From a virus, in IMG/VR virus record IMGVR_UViG_3300032562_000054, positions 1 to 45,110 of that record: 45,110 bases of DNA, one strand, 5' to 3'. Shown one piece after another: positions 1 through 6,545 of this stretch. The first letter of the stretch is position 1, and every line of letters begins with the position of its first letter. The position numbers were made by a program, and so were the translations under genes. The notes beneath the pieces are model-generated. The model saw nothing but the letters and a program-made list of their open reading frames with translations, was not told where the DNA came from and made no database searches.

Positions 1-127
1 GCCGACGTGCGAGCGTCGACAACGTAGTGGTGCCACAGGCCGGAAAACCGGTCCCAGCAATCCCGGAAGCGGCCTGAGTTCCTCGTGGGGTTCCCGGCTA
101 CGGCCCAGATGATTTGAGTGTTCGCGT
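1..127. repeat. Terminal direct repeat, left copy (assembly overlap)
   Basis: Bases 1-127 are identical to bases 44984-45110. The repeat lies inside the terminase large subunit gene, and joining the two copies restores one open frame. A length of exactly 127 is a usual k-mer size in short-read assembly, so this is most likely the overlap of a circular contig and not a physical end of the virion DNA. Confidence 0.95.
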
Positions 128-704
128 CTGTGGTCGCGCCGTCGAGGACTTCCCAGATCACATCGGCAATGGCCGAGGCCTCGTCGCAGAGGATCATGAT
201 CCGCTTGCCGTAGTTGTGCAGCCCGGCGAATGCCTCGGGGTTCTCCTCGCTCCAAGGGATGGCGTCAATCCGCCAGGTTTTCTCGTGCGCGGGGTCCGAC
301 GAGAAGATCGCAGTCGCCGAAACCTTGAACATGAACTTGCCGATGAAGAGCTGGTGCCACTTACTCAACTCGCCCCAGAGCACCCGCATGAGCTGCTCCT
401 TCGTGTTGGCCGTGACCCGGCCCCGGGTGTCCTCCAGCGTGGAAATCCCCCACAGGATCAGCCAGGAGAAAAAGGCTGACTTCCCCACTCCGTGACCGGA
501 CCGGACAGCGATACGCCAGGCCTCATCCATATTGATAAGGCCCTCCTGCAAGTCGCTCAGCACAGCGATCTGCCAGGTGTCCGGCCCGGTCATTTCCGCG
601 AGGGCTGTCCCCGGCTCACCCCACGGAAAAGCAGCATAAACGAAGTCCAGCGGCCGGTCTTTCAACTCGGCCATCAGGTCTATGACCTCACTCTCCCAGC
701 TCAT
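1..704 (-). CDS. Terminase large subunit TerL, N-terminal part (continues at the window end)
   Basis: This is the ATPase half of the packaging motor that pumps DNA into the prohead through the portal. The minus-strand frame starts with ATG at 702-704 and runs off the left edge. Continued at 44983-44176 it gives 503 residues. Visible motifs are Walker A GHGVGKS at about residues 73-79, a Walker B-like segment IMILCDEAS, and WAVAGNP as the coupling motif. The start codon lies 17 bases inside the end of the small-subunit gene, as in translationally coupled terminase pairs. The nuclease half is at the other end of the window. The fold and order match the Terminase_6 type. No break is present; the split is caused only by where the circle was opened. 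Confidence 0.95.
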   Translation of the reverse strand, partial: MSWESEVIDLMAELKDRPLDFVYAAFPWGEPGTALAEMTGPDTWQIAVLSDLQEGLINMDEAWRIAVRSGHGVGKSAFFSWLILWGISTLEDTRGRVTANTKEQLMRVLWGELSKWHQLFIGKFMFKVSATAIFSSDPAHEKTWRIDAIPWSEENPEAFAGLHNYGKRIMILCDEASAIADVIWEVLDGATTDANTQIIWAVAGNPTRNSGRFRDCWDRFSGLWHHYVVDARTS

Positions 705-1332
705 CACACGCCCCCTCGATAAAAGAAATATCTTGGGGGGCCAGTCCTGAATCGCCCCCGCCTTCGGCGGGGCTGGGAGTGACGTTCTTGAGCATGGCAA
801 GTCGTTGCCGGGCCGCGATCATCCGGGAGCCCAGCTCGACGTTGACGTTCGTCTGAACGCTTTTTTGCACAGGCGCATGCCCGGTTCGGTCGGCGAAGGT
901 CTTGGCGATCTCAAGCTGCATACTCGCCGGCAGCGGGTTCTCGTCGTCCTCCAGAGCTTCCTGAAGGTTCGCCATAGCCGTTAAGCTAAGGAGTCCGGCG
1001 CGCTCGGTGAACTCGGCCATGAGGCCGTCCTCGACGGAGCGGTAACTCGTGACGAGGTCCTGGAACGTCGGGTCTTGCTTGAGGATCGAGATCCGGCTGA
1101 CGTCGTAGCCTGTGATGATGCTGGCCTCGGTTGGGGTTTTGCCCTGCGCGAGCAACCGCGCCAGCGCGTGGTGCCGGTCCCGTAAGCGCGTCAGGCTTGG
1201 GGCCTTGATGCCCCGGCCGGACTCGAGCAGGGCAATATCGGCCGGGCCTAGCTCGCGGACATACTCAGCCTGCACCGCCTTTCGGGGGCGGCCTCGAGTA
1301 CGCGGCGTGAGGTCCAACGAGGAGATTTCCAT
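688..1332 (-). CDS. Terminase small subunit-like DNA-binding protein
   Basis: A 214-residue protein if started at the ATG at 1330-1332 (MEISSLDLTP). It carries a basic RGRPRK stretch near residue 14, then a helix-turn-helix-like region (LLAQGKTPTEASIITGYDVS, about residues 68-87), and an acidic C-terminus. This matches small terminase subunits that bind the packaging site and load TerL. It sits directly before terL and overlaps it by 17 bases. The frame stays open upstream to 1581, but the extension is low in plausibility because it runs through the control region. The chosen start has only a GGGGG stretch immediately upstream, so the ribosome-binding site is unusual. First gene of the late minus-strand block. 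Confidence 0.75.
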   Translation of the reverse strand: MEISSLDLTPRTRGRPRKAVQAEYVRELGPADIALLESGRGIKAPSLTRLRDRHHALARLLAQGKTPTEASIITGYDVSRISILKQDPTFQDLVTSYRSVEDGLMAEFTERAGLLSLTAMANLQEALEDDENPLPASMQLEIAKTFADRTGHAPVQKSVQTNVNVELGSRMIAARQRLAMLKNVTPSPAEGGGDSGLAPQDISFIEGACDELGE

Positions 1333-1701
1333 ACCCCCAGCCTGCGGTGCTTCGCGGCCCGAGTCAAGCCCGCTGAACAAAAAATTTCCGGCGAGGCCCT
1401 GAGCCATACAACGCGCCCGGAGCAACAACCATACCAGAGAAACCAAGTTAGTGCCTTCGGCACTGTGAGCCATATGAGTCGATTTGGGGATTTGTTTTAA
1501 CTGGCTCTTGCGCGCGCGCGGGCGTGGGCACTCGGCGGGGTACACCCCCCGAAATCGGCAAAACGGCTCGGACCACGGCACCCCGGCGAGGCCGGAAGAA
1601 AAGTGCAGTCCACCGCAAGATTGTTGTTGACACTCGGGATGGGCGGGTTATGGTGGCTCATCCAAAGCGGATTGGCCGCCGCGGATAACGGAGTCAAGAC
1701 A
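1333..1701. promoter_or_regulatory. Divergent control region between late (-) and early (+) blocks
   Basis: About 370 bases without a convincing gene, separating the leftward terminase operon from the rightward early genes. It contains three TATGGCTC-family sites in reverse orientation: GAGCCATA at 1401-1408, CAACCATA at 1426-1433 (25 bases apart) and GAGCCATA at 1467-1474. There is a perfect small hairpin GTGCCTTCGGCAC at 1451-1463, an alternating GC tract near 1508-1520, and a rightward promoter at 1627-1654. A leftward TTGACT lies at 1361-1366 on the minus strand, but it has no good -10 box at normal spacing, so the late promoter is not resolved. Confidence 0.65.
1627..1654 (+). promoter_or_regulatory. 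Promoter for the 1702 gene (TTGACA / TATGGT)
   Basis: A perfect -35 box TTGACA (1627-1632) is followed after 16 bases by TATGGT (1649-1654). The downstream block GGGTTATGGTGG is nearly identical to the promoter before the related gene at 9113 (GGGTTACGGTGG). Sigma-70 type. Confidence 0.75.
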
Positions 1702-2136
1702 ATGCAAGTTACCTTCAACATCGCCGACACCCTGACCGCGAATATCCGCGGGACCATGGTCGAACGGGATCTCACGGCGCTTCCAACCGAAGCCCTGGTG
1801 TATATCTTCCAGTACGGGTTCCAACGGATCAACAATGACTCGGCCGGACAGAACAAGGGCGAGGACGCGGTGGCGAACAGCGACAAGAAATGGAAGGCTC
1901 TGACCGAGGGTAAAATCCGAGCCAGCTCCACGCGCACCACGGACGAGCTGGGCAAGGAATGCCGGCGCGTCGCAGCCGAACGTGTTGACGCAGCGGCCAA
2001 GGCCAAGGGCGTTAAACTCGACGCGGACAATCGCAAGGCGCTTGTGGCGAAGCTGGCCGCGACCGAGGCAATCATTAACGTGGCGAAGGCCAATCTTGCG
2101 ACCATGGCCGAAATCGACATTGACCTCGATTTCTAA
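1702..2136 (+). CDS. Early protein A, related to the 9113-9649 product; function unknown
   Basis: A 144-residue protein. The start at ATG 1702 is chosen because GGAG stands 8 bases upstream; the frame is open to 1603 but that would overlap the promoter. The C-terminal 80 residues align with the product of 9113-9649: both have KAKG followed by V/I-x-L/I, an Ala/Lys-rich helix, and an end reading EIDIDL or ASIDLANL. The last residues are acidic and end in Phe (IDLDF), reminiscent of the tails of phage single-strand DNA-binding proteins such as T7 gp2.5, though no such fold is recognisable. It has its own strong promoter and a terminator directly after it, so it is probably abundant and made early. 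Function not recognised; a DNA-binding or host-takeover role is a guess. Confidence 0.85.
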   Translation: MQVTFNIADTLTANIRGTMVERDLTALPTEALVYIFQYGFQRINNDSAGQNKGEDAVANSDKKWKALTEGKIRASSTRTTDELGKECRRVAAERVDAAAKAKGVKLDADNRKALVAKLAATEAIINVAKANLATMAEIDIDLDF

Positions 2137-2164
2137 TCCCCGCGCCGAACGGCGTTGACTCAAG

Positions 2165-2200
2165 ACCCACCCGAGCTTATGGTTCGCGTGGGTTTTTCTT
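2165..2200 (+). terminator. Rho-independent terminator after the 1702 gene
   Basis: ACCCAC (2165-2170) pairs with GTGGGT (2188-2193), the stem being extended past one mismatch by CGA/TCG, and is followed by TTTTTCTT. It makes the 1702 gene a one-gene transcript. Confidence 0.8.
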
Positions 2201-2219
2201 TGCGCCACGGGAGGCGACC

Positions 2220-2399
2220 ATGTTTCGAGTCATCGCACGGGGGATTGTGATCGCCCAATTTCACACCCGGCATGAGGCGACGCAATTTGCCATCGCCATC
2301 GCCCACACGTCGCGCGTGGCGCCCGAGATCGTGTTCCATGATGGGGAATGCCCCGACGCGCCTCTTGCCCGTGTACGGGCATTCAAGTGTGCAGCCTGA
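2220..2399 (+). CDS. Small hypothetical protein, 59 residues
   Basis: ATG at 2220-2222 is preceded by a very good ribosome-binding site, GGGAGG, ending 5 bases before it. The product begins MFRVIARGIVIAQFHTRHEA and ends AFKCAA before TGA at 2397-2399. It is an alternation of short beta-like and helical stretches, with His22-Glu23 and Cys at positions 43 and 57. No family is recognised. It lies just downstream of the terminator of the 1702 gene and before a long non-coding gap. Real status rests on the ribosome-binding site and on coding-like composition; homologues would confirm it. Confidence 0.65.
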   Translation: MFRVIARGIVIAQFHTRHEATQFAIAIAHTSRVAPEIVFHDGECPDAPLARVRAFKCAA

Positions 2400-2480
2400 T
2401 TCGCCAAGGCATAAGCTAATTCCCCGAACATTCCCCGGATTCCCCTGGTATTGAAAAAACACGGATTTTGCCCCGTTGGG

Positions 2481-2513
2481 TATGGCTCACGCCCCGTGCG
2501 CATTGTATGGCTT
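2481..2513 (+). repeat. TATGGCTC element, direct pair
   Basis: TATGGCTC at 2481-2488 and TATGGCTT at 2506-2513, offset 25 bases. The first 23 bases (2481-2503) match 8960-8982 with two differences, so this is a true repeated element and not a chance octamer. Confidence 0.7.
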
Positions 2514-2546
2514 ACCCCACTGGGGTTTGTTGTTTTATCTTCAGTG

Positions 2547-2569
2547 TTTTTTTTTTTTTTTTTTTTTTT
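2547..2569 (+). repeat. Homopolymer of 23 T
   Basis: An uninterrupted run of 23 T in a GC-rich genome, placed between two TATGGCTC elements in non-coding DNA. Exact length could be affected by sequencing. Confidence 0.9.
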
Positions 2570-2600
2570 CTCTAGTCAGAAAGAAACTCGAGTGGGGTAG

Positions 2601-2631
2601 TATGGCTCTTGCCCCAAATGCGTGAGCCATA
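2601..2631. repeat. TATGGCTC element, 31-base inverted repeat
   Basis: TATGGCTC (2601-2608) and its exact reverse complement GAGCCATA (2624-2631) span 31 bases. The element at 8960-8990 has the same total length and orientation. Likely a binding site for a dimeric regulator or initiator. Confidence 0.7.
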
Positions 2632-2780
2632 CCTAAACCCCGAAAACCCGTCATTTTTCAATACGAGGGGAATCCGCAGAATATCAAGGGAATTAGGGTA
2701 TGCCAGGGACGTGCGTCCGCACGGTCTTGACAACCCGAACGGGTTTACCTGACGCCACGGTCTTGACCTTAAAAATCTTC

Positions 2781-2809
2781 TTGACATTCTTGATTGGACC
2801 ATATAAGAT
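2781..2809 (+). promoter_or_regulatory. Early promoter (TTGACA / TAAGAT)
   Basis: TTGACA at 2781-2786, 17 bases, then TAAGAT at 2804-2809. It points at the operon of small genes starting at 3006. Additional TTGAC-type boxes at 2727, 2764 and 2865 crowd the same region but lack good -10 partners. Confidence 0.65.
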
Positions 2810-2918
2810 TCTCGGACCGACCCGGCGTTCCGCCGCGAGGCAACTCGGAACCAGCCGCCGGTCTTTGACATTGTGAATCCTCGAATCGCATTCCGCCTCG
2901 TGCGGGAATTGCCGATTG

Positions 2919-2955
2919 AACCAGCCGGGCGCAAGAGCGTGTTTACCGGCTGGTT
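2919..2955 (+). promoter_or_regulatory. Leader hairpin, copy 1 (AACCAGCCGG stem)
   Basis: AACCAGCCGG (2919-2928) pairs perfectly with CCGGCTGGTT (2946-2955), followed by ATTTGGG. The same stem sequence, with one bulged C, recurs at 3933-3963. There is no long T tract, so it may be an RNA-processing or attenuation element and not a plain terminator. Confidence 0.6.
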
Positions 2956-3005
2956 ATTTGGGCAATTCCACAGCCGTCGCCCAGCGGCACAAATTGGAGT
3001 TAAAC

Positions 3006-3176
3006 ATGGAACCCGAAGTTTACACCCACGCAGTGCTTATCCTCACCGCGGACGGTGTCCAATGGCTCGGAACGTACCAAGACAAAGAGTCGGCGCAATC
3101 CGCAATGCGAGGCACCGACGTTCAAGGCGAGATGCTGATCCTTGTCCCGATTGAGGACTGGATGCACATTGCCTAG
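3006..3176 (+). CDS. Small hypothetical early protein, 56 residues
   Basis: ATG at 3006 follows TTGGAGT 6-11 bases upstream; the same leader wording (AATTGGAGTyAAAC) precedes the next gene at 3251. The product starts MEPEVYTHAVLILTADGVQW and ends EDWMHIA. It looks like a compact alpha/beta protein with aromatic residues; no family is recognised. The frame is open upstream to 2916, but that would run through the leader hairpin and has no ribosome-binding site. It is followed by a terminator-like hairpin, so it may be a separate short transcript. Confidence 0.75.
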   Translation: MEPEVYTHAVLILTADGVQWLGTYQDKESAQSAMRGTDVQGEMLILVPIEDWMHIA

Positions 3177-3192
3177 GCTTAGAGCCCGTGAG

Positions 3193-3214
3193 CCCCACGT
3201 CCGCGTGGGGTTCT
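3193..3214 (+). terminator. Hairpin after the 3006 gene
   Basis: CCCCACG (3193-3199) pairs with CGTGGGG (3204-3210) around a 4-base loop, followed by TTCT. The T tract is short, so termination may be partial. Confidence 0.6.
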
Positions 3215-3250
3215 AGGGACTTAATCCAAGTCCGAATTGGAGTCAAACCA

Positions 3251-3427
3251 ATGCAAACATACCACAAGCCTAACCGAGCCCGCCTCACCGCGGGTGAGCT
3301 TTCACCAGCCCAGCTTACGCAAGCCGAGTACATCGCAATCGCGCTTCGCATTCCCCGGGCGCGTCCTCAGCCCAAAGCCGCACTCGCCTTGCGGAAGTTT
3401 TCCTGGGAAGGGAGCGCGCGCGCATGA
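3251..3427 (+). CDS. Small hypothetical early protein, 58 residues
   Basis: ATG at 3251 follows TTGGAGT with about 9 bases spacing. The product is basic, begins MQTYHKPNRARLTAG and ends KFSWEGSARA. Its middle (SPAQLTQAEYIAIALRIPRA) could form a short helix-turn-helix-like unit, but this is weak. The stop overlaps the start of the next gene (ATGA at 3424-3427), so the two are translated together. No family recognised. Confidence 0.7.
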   Translation: MQTYHKPNRARLTAGELSPAQLTQAEYIAIALRIPRARPQPKAALALRKFSWEGSARA

Positions 3428-3528
3428 AGCCGCGTCTTGAAGCCATCCTCGTCGTAGTCGCTGTGCCAGCGCTTTGGGTTGTCCTTTGTGCCTGGCTTTG
3501 GATCATCTTGCCCCGAGGAACCCACTAA
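3424..3528 (+). CDS. Tiny single-span membrane protein, 34 residues
   Basis: The frame starts at ATG 3424, overlapping the previous stop as ATGA, and ends with TAA 3526-3528, whose last base is the A of the next ATG. The product begins MKPRLEAILVVVAVPALWVV and ends LPRGTH, so about 24 hydrophobic residues follow a short basic start: one membrane span with the N-terminus probably inside. A GGGAG sequence lies about 8 bases before the start. It is coupled on both sides, which supports it despite its size. It could be an early membrane-acting inhibitor; nothing specific is recognised. Confidence 0.65.
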   Translation: MKPRLEAILVVVAVPALWVVLCAWLWIILPRGTH

Positions 3529-3902
3529 TGAACACCATCGAGCCCAACGCAGTTCCGCTGTTCACGATTGACGGCGAGGCCGTTTCACCACTAATCCTCG
3601 CGCGGTTCATCCTAACCCAGTCTTTCTACGAGTACCGCCCGGAGGAGCTGTACCAGCACGAAAAGTTTGAGGAAACCTATGAAACACGCCTTGAACGTAT
3701 GTTTCTGGAGACCCGTCGCCACTTGGAGATGGATTACATTTCCATGGGCGCCTGTCACAAGATGGGTGACTGGTTTGCAAATCTTTGCGAGCTTTTCTAC
3801 GCTTACCAGTACCCAGAAGCGTTTCGTAGTATTATCGCTGATCGTCGCCAACGAGGTCAGGGGATTGGTGATGACACTTCCAGTGTGGATAGCACTGTTT
3901 AA
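3528..3902 (+). CDS. Hypothetical early protein, 124 residues
   Basis: Starts at ATG 3528 (TAATG overlap with the small membrane protein). The product begins MNTIEPNAVPLFTIDGEAVS. Residues 25-100 are rich in charged and aromatic residues and predicted helical (FYEYRPEELYQHEKFEETYE, then RLERMFLETRRHLEMDY). The last 15 residues are polar and Ser/Asp-rich. No catalytic motif or named family is seen. The C-terminus overlaps a hydrophobic short frame in another phase (ending at 3918) that is probably accidental. Confidence 0.75.
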   Translation: MNTIEPNAVPLFTIDGEAVSPLILARFILTQSFYEYRPEELYQHEKFEETYETRLERMFLETRRHLEMDYISMGACHKMGDWFANLCELFYAYQYPEAFRSIIADRRQRGQGIGDDTSSVDSTV

Positions 3903-3932
3903 ACTCTGGTTTCACTAGCCTTTGATCCATCC

Positions 3933-3963
3933 AACCAGCCCGGACCCAACATCCCGGCTGGTT
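3933..3963 (+). promoter_or_regulatory. Hairpin, copy 2 (AACCAGCC/GGCTGGTT stem)
   Basis: AACCAGCC-C-GG (3933-3943) pairs with CCGGCTGGTT (3954-3963) with one bulged C, repeating the stem at 2919-2955. It lies in the 84-base gap before the 3987 gene. Confidence 0.6.
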
Positions 3964-3986
3964 CAGTGGACCAACGGAGAAAGCCT

Positions 3987-4199
3987 ATGACTAACGTAAA
4001 CCCAGAGATTGCCCGGATCATCGTTATCCGGCAAGCCTTGAAACTCCTAGCCGTCGGCATCAAGCCCAATCGAGCCTACACGCTTTCGCGTTGCCTCCGC
4101 ATCGCCGGCGAGTACACAGGGAAGACCTATCCTCTCTCGCGAGGCAAGGCGCTTGTCGCGGCCCAAGACCTGAAGGAGTTTCTCGATGCGCAACGCTAA
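3987..4199 (+). CDS. Hypothetical early protein, 70 residues
   Basis: ATG at 3987 follows CGGAGA with 8 bases spacing, which is why it is preferred over the in-frame ATG at 3966. The protein is basic and mostly helical (PEIARIIVIRQALKLLAVGI then CLRIAGEYTG) and ends KEFLDAQR. It may be a small nucleic-acid-binding protein, but no motif proves it. The next gene starts 14 bases before its stop. Confidence 0.75.
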   Translation: MTNVNPEIARIIVIRQALKLLAVGIKPNRAYTLSRCLRIAGEYTGKTYPLSRGKALVAAQDLKEFLDAQR

Positions 4200-4578
4200 T
4201 CCGCCAACCGGCCGCGTGGCCTACTGGATTCAGCCCCGGCTTCGCGAGGTGACAACCCTCGTTCGTCCCGAGTGGAACAAGCGCGTCATCGCCGAGCTGC
4301 TCAACGCCGAGGCCCTTATGGAAGACCGCCTCGGCGACGGACTTATAGTCTATACTGACGTTTACGCGGACGAGCGCCGAGGAACGCCAGTGTGGTTCAT
4401 TGGCCGCACTCACTTTTTTGGCGACGCAATCTCGCTTATCGCGCCGCCCGAGCCGCGTTGGACTCGCTGGTGTTCCACGGGAACCTGCAACAGCCTCGGC
4501 CTTCGCACGTTTTACGACTCATCCGCGGACTTCGGCGAGCCGCCCGCGGAACCAATCTTTGGAGACAGCGATGCTTGA
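4186..4578 (+). CDS. Hypothetical early protein, 130 residues
   Basis: Starts at ATG 4186 inside the end of the previous gene, with CTGAAGGAG shortly upstream. It contains hydrophobic strand-like stretches (GLIVYTDVYA, TPVWFIGRTHFFGDAISLIA) and two Cys near residues 95-100, and ends with an acidic GEPPAEPIFGDSDA. No family recognised. Another frame running through its 3' half is a shadow of this gene and of the next one. Confidence 0.7.
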   Translation: MRNANPPTGRVAYWIQPRLREVTTLVRPEWNKRVIAELLNAEALMEDRLGDGLIVYTDVYADERRGTPVWFIGRTHFFGDAISLIAPPEPRWTRWCSTGTCNSLGLRTFYDSSADFGEPPAEPIFGDSDA

Positions 4579-4870
4579 AAACAAACTCCTGATCGAGTTT
4601 ACAGTCGATCCGAAAAACGGCCACTTCAACGCCACGCTGCCTAACGGCGCCCAGTTCCAGTTTACCCTGGACTTCGTCGGCGGCAAGCTCGGAGCCAACC
4701 TCGGCCTGTTCCGTGACGCAGTGCGCGCGCTTGATAAGAACGAGCCCTTTCGCCCCACAGTTCCTGTGGTTCGGCCCGAGCCGCTCTACGACGAGGCAAA
4801 AGTTCGTCGCTTCACGCCTCGTGGCAACCCTGAACTTACCCTCGCTGATCTTGACCTTGGAGACCTTTAA
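4571..4870 (+). CDS. Hypothetical early protein with LADLDLGDL tail, 99 residues
   Basis: ATG at 4571 is preceded by GGAGACAGCG. The product begins MLENKLLIEFTVDPKNGHFN, has an N-terminal beta-rich part (to about residue 45), a helix, a Pro/Arg-rich linker, and ends ELTLADLDLGDL. This Leu/Asp tail resembles the ends of the 8591-8959 and 10159-10368 products. The codons for the final LGDL include TTGGAGACC, which also serves as the ribosome-binding site of the helicase gene starting in the TAATG overlap, so part of the similarity may be imposed by that signal. Confidence 0.75.
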   Translation: MLENKLLIEFTVDPKNGHFNATLPNGAQFQFTLDFVGGKLGANLGLFRDAVRALDKNEPFRPTVPVVRPEPLYDEAKVRRFTPRGNPELTLADLDLGDL

Positions 4871-6375
4871 TGTCCAACCCTGTCCCCACCCCTGAACAAC
4901 TCGCAGTCATCGAGGCGTTCGCCAACACGCAAGACTCACTTGAAGTTCAGGCCGTCGCCGGTTCCGGTAAGACTTCAACTCTTGCCATGGCCTCAGCCCG
5001 GCTCCCAGTCCTCCCAACAATCTGCCTCGCCTTCAACAAAAAGAACGCTGAGGACATGGCCCGGCGTCTTCCCAGCTTCGTAACGTGCTCCACGGTTAAT
5101 GCCCTCGGCCACCGAGTCTGGGGCCAGACCACCGGGAAGAAACTTAAGTTGGAGACTGGAAAGGTCTACGACGCGCTCAGCGAGTACATGAACAAGGTCA
5201 AGGACGCCCAGCTCAAGCGCCAGCTTGGCGAGGACTTCGCCGCCCTCCTCCGTGTGATCCGGCTTGCGAAGGCTCTCGGCTACGTCCCAGCCAAAATGCG
5301 CGAGTTCGGGCGAAGCCTCCTCGAAGTCGAAGACCTTCTCGAGGCGGTTTATTCCCAGGTCGATATCAACATGAGCGACGAATACCTGTTCGTCCTCGAC
5401 CAAATCTTGGAGCAAGGCATTGCAGACTCATATCGAGGTGTCATCGACTTCGACGATCAGGTTTACATGTCCGCACTGTTCGGCGGTGTGTTCCCTAAAT
5501 ACTCGTGCGTCATGGTTGACGAGGCCCAAGACCTTTCTCCTCTCAATCACGAGATACTTGAACGACTTGCGGGCGGTCGAGTCATCGCAGTTGGAGATCC
5601 ATATCAAGCCATCTACGCGTTCCGCGGGGCCAGTCACACAAGCATGGAACAACTTTCCACTCGCTTCGGGATGCGCCGTCTGCCGCTCAGTGTTGCTTTC
5701 CGCTGCCCGCGACTCGTCGCAGATAATGTTAAGTGGCATGTCCCACACATTCAGTCTCCTGACTGGGCCGCGGATGGAGCCGTCGTTCATCTCGACCATT
5801 GGACGCCTGCGATGATTCCAGACGGCGCGGCGATAATCTGCCGAGCCAACGCGCCGCTGTTTTCCATGGCCATGCGGCTTATCCGCGCGAAGCGAGGAAT
5901 CAAAATCCTCGGCAACGATATCGGCGCGGGGCTGATCAAGCTGATGAAAAAGCTCGGCTCCGACACCGATCCGTCCGAGGTGTTCCTCGGCGAGATCAAA
6001 ACCTGGGAGGCCAAGGAGCTTACCAAGGCCGACAAGCGTCGCCACGCAGCCATCCATGACAAGGCAGATTGCCTCCGGGCTTTCGCGCGAGACACCCGAA
6101 CTCGGGGCGAGGCCATTGCCTACGCTGAGATGATCTTCAAGGCCGAGGGCCCGATCCAGCTTATGACCGGGCATAAGTCCAAAGGCGGCGAGTGGGACGT
6201 AGTCTTCTTCCTCGACTCGTTCCTCATCCCGAGCAAGTTCGCTCTTCGCGCCGCCGAGGAAGGCGACAACCGGCAGCTTACGCAAGAGCGCAATCTCAAA
6301 TACGTCATTGAGACCCGAGCTAAGCAAACCCTTTACTACGTCAATTCCGACGAGTTCCGACTGGAGGATTTCTAA
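4870..6375 (+). CDS. UvrD/Rep-family superfamily 1A DNA helicase
   Basis: A 501-residue ATP-dependent helicase for unwinding DNA during phage replication or recombination. Motifs in order: Q-motif region TPEQLAVIEAF (7-17), Walker A AGSGKT (30-35), Walker B VDEAQD (216-221), motif III GDPYQAIYAFRG (242-253), motif IV-like LPLSVAFRCP, motif V TGHKSKGGEWDVVF (about 433-446) and motif VI-like YVIETRAKQTLYYV near the end. At 500 residues it is shorter than cellular UvrD (about 720), lacking most of the 1B/2B insertions, as is common for phage members. It starts in a TAATG overlap and ends RLEDF with a second TAATG overlap to the next gene. Function is firmly inferred from the motifs; its exact step is not. 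Confidence 0.93.
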   Translation: MSNPVPTPEQLAVIEAFANTQDSLEVQAVAGSGKTSTLAMASARLPVLPTICLAFNKKNAEDMARRLPSFVTCSTVNALGHRVWGQTTGKKLKLETGKVYDALSEYMNKVKDAQLKRQLGEDFAALLRVIRLAKALGYVPAKMREFGRSLLEVEDLLEAVYSQVDINMSDEYLFVLDQILEQGIADSYRGVIDFDDQVYMSALFGGVFPKYSCVMVDEAQDLSPLNHEILERLAGGRVIAVGDPYQAIYAFRGASHTSMEQLSTRFGMRRLPLSVAFRCPRLVADNVKWHVPHIQSPDWAADGAVVHLDHWTPAMIPDGAAIICRANAPLFSMAMRLIRAKRGIKILGNDIGAGLIKLMKKLGSDTDPSEVFLGEIKTWEAKELTKADKRRHAAIHDKADCLRAFARDTRTRGEAIAYAEMIFKAEGPIQLMTGHKSKGGEWDVVFFLDSFLIPSKFALRAAEEGDNRQLTQERNLKYVIETRAKQTLYYVNSDEFRLEDF

Positions 6376-6545
6376 TGAGCCGTTCTAGCCAAGAACTTAA
6401 CCGCTATGAAGAGCTTCGCGAGGAGCACCCCGAGGCGACTGATGATTTCATCTGGGAGCTGATCCGTCAGGAACGCCTCGACGCCGCTGCGGATGAGGTC
6501 GACCGCGGACGCCAGCGCGCCAAGGATGAAGGAGGTTTCCGATGA
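6375..6545 (+). CDS. Small charged hypothetical protein, 56 residues
   Basis: ATG at 6375 overlaps the helicase stop (TAATG), and TGGAGG lies 7-12 bases upstream inside the helicase end. The product begins MSRSSQELNRYEELREEHPE and ends RAKDEGGFR; it is highly charged and predicted all-helical. Its stop TGA 6543-6545 overlaps the next ATG at 6542. Coupling on both sides and the ribosome-binding site GGAGG in its own end (for the next gene) support it. No family recognised. Confidence 0.75.
   Translation: MSRSSQELNRYEELREEHPEATDDFIWELIRQERLDAAADEVDRGRQRAKDEGGFR

Larger units (their letters stand above)
2400..3005. other. Largest non-coding gap: repeats, poly-T, promoters, hairpin
   Basis: About 600 bases with no supported gene. 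In order it holds a TATGGCTC element pair (2481-2513), a small hairpin ACCCCACTGGGGT (2514-2526) followed by T-rich DNA, a run of 23 T (2547-2569), an inverted TATGGCTC pair (2601-2631), the 12-base direct repeat CACGGTCTTGAC at 2720-2731 and 2756-2767, an inverted repeat AACCCG-AA-CGGGTT (2732-2745), a promoter (2781-2809), another TTGACA at 2865-2870 and a 10-bp-stem hairpin (2919-2955). The mix of AT-rich tract and repeats would fit a replication origin or the main early control region; this is inference. Confidence 0.6.

Noticed and set aside
1-127. Interpretation of the terminal repeat as a physical packaging repeat or attachment site
   Set aside because: The length equals a standard assembly k-mer and it interrupts terL without any integrase or other site-specific system nearby.
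1333-1581. Extension of the small terminase gene upstream to 1581
   Set aside because: The added 83 residues are encoded by the repeat-bearing control region and look non-globular; no ribosome-binding site supports that start.
2572-2934. 120-codon minus-strand frame in the non-coding gap
   Set aside because: Arg/Ser-rich, crosses promoters and repeats, no ribosome-binding site; opposite in direction to all nearby genes.
3667-3918. 83-codon frame overlapping the 3528 gene, ending in a hydrophobic peptide
   Set aside because: No good start signal for the full frame; a 15-residue peptide from ATG 3871 would be possible but too short to support.
5428-6327. 299-codon minus-strand frame opposite the helicase
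   Set aside because: The opposite strand has all UvrD motifs in order; this frame shows no domain and arises from codon bias.
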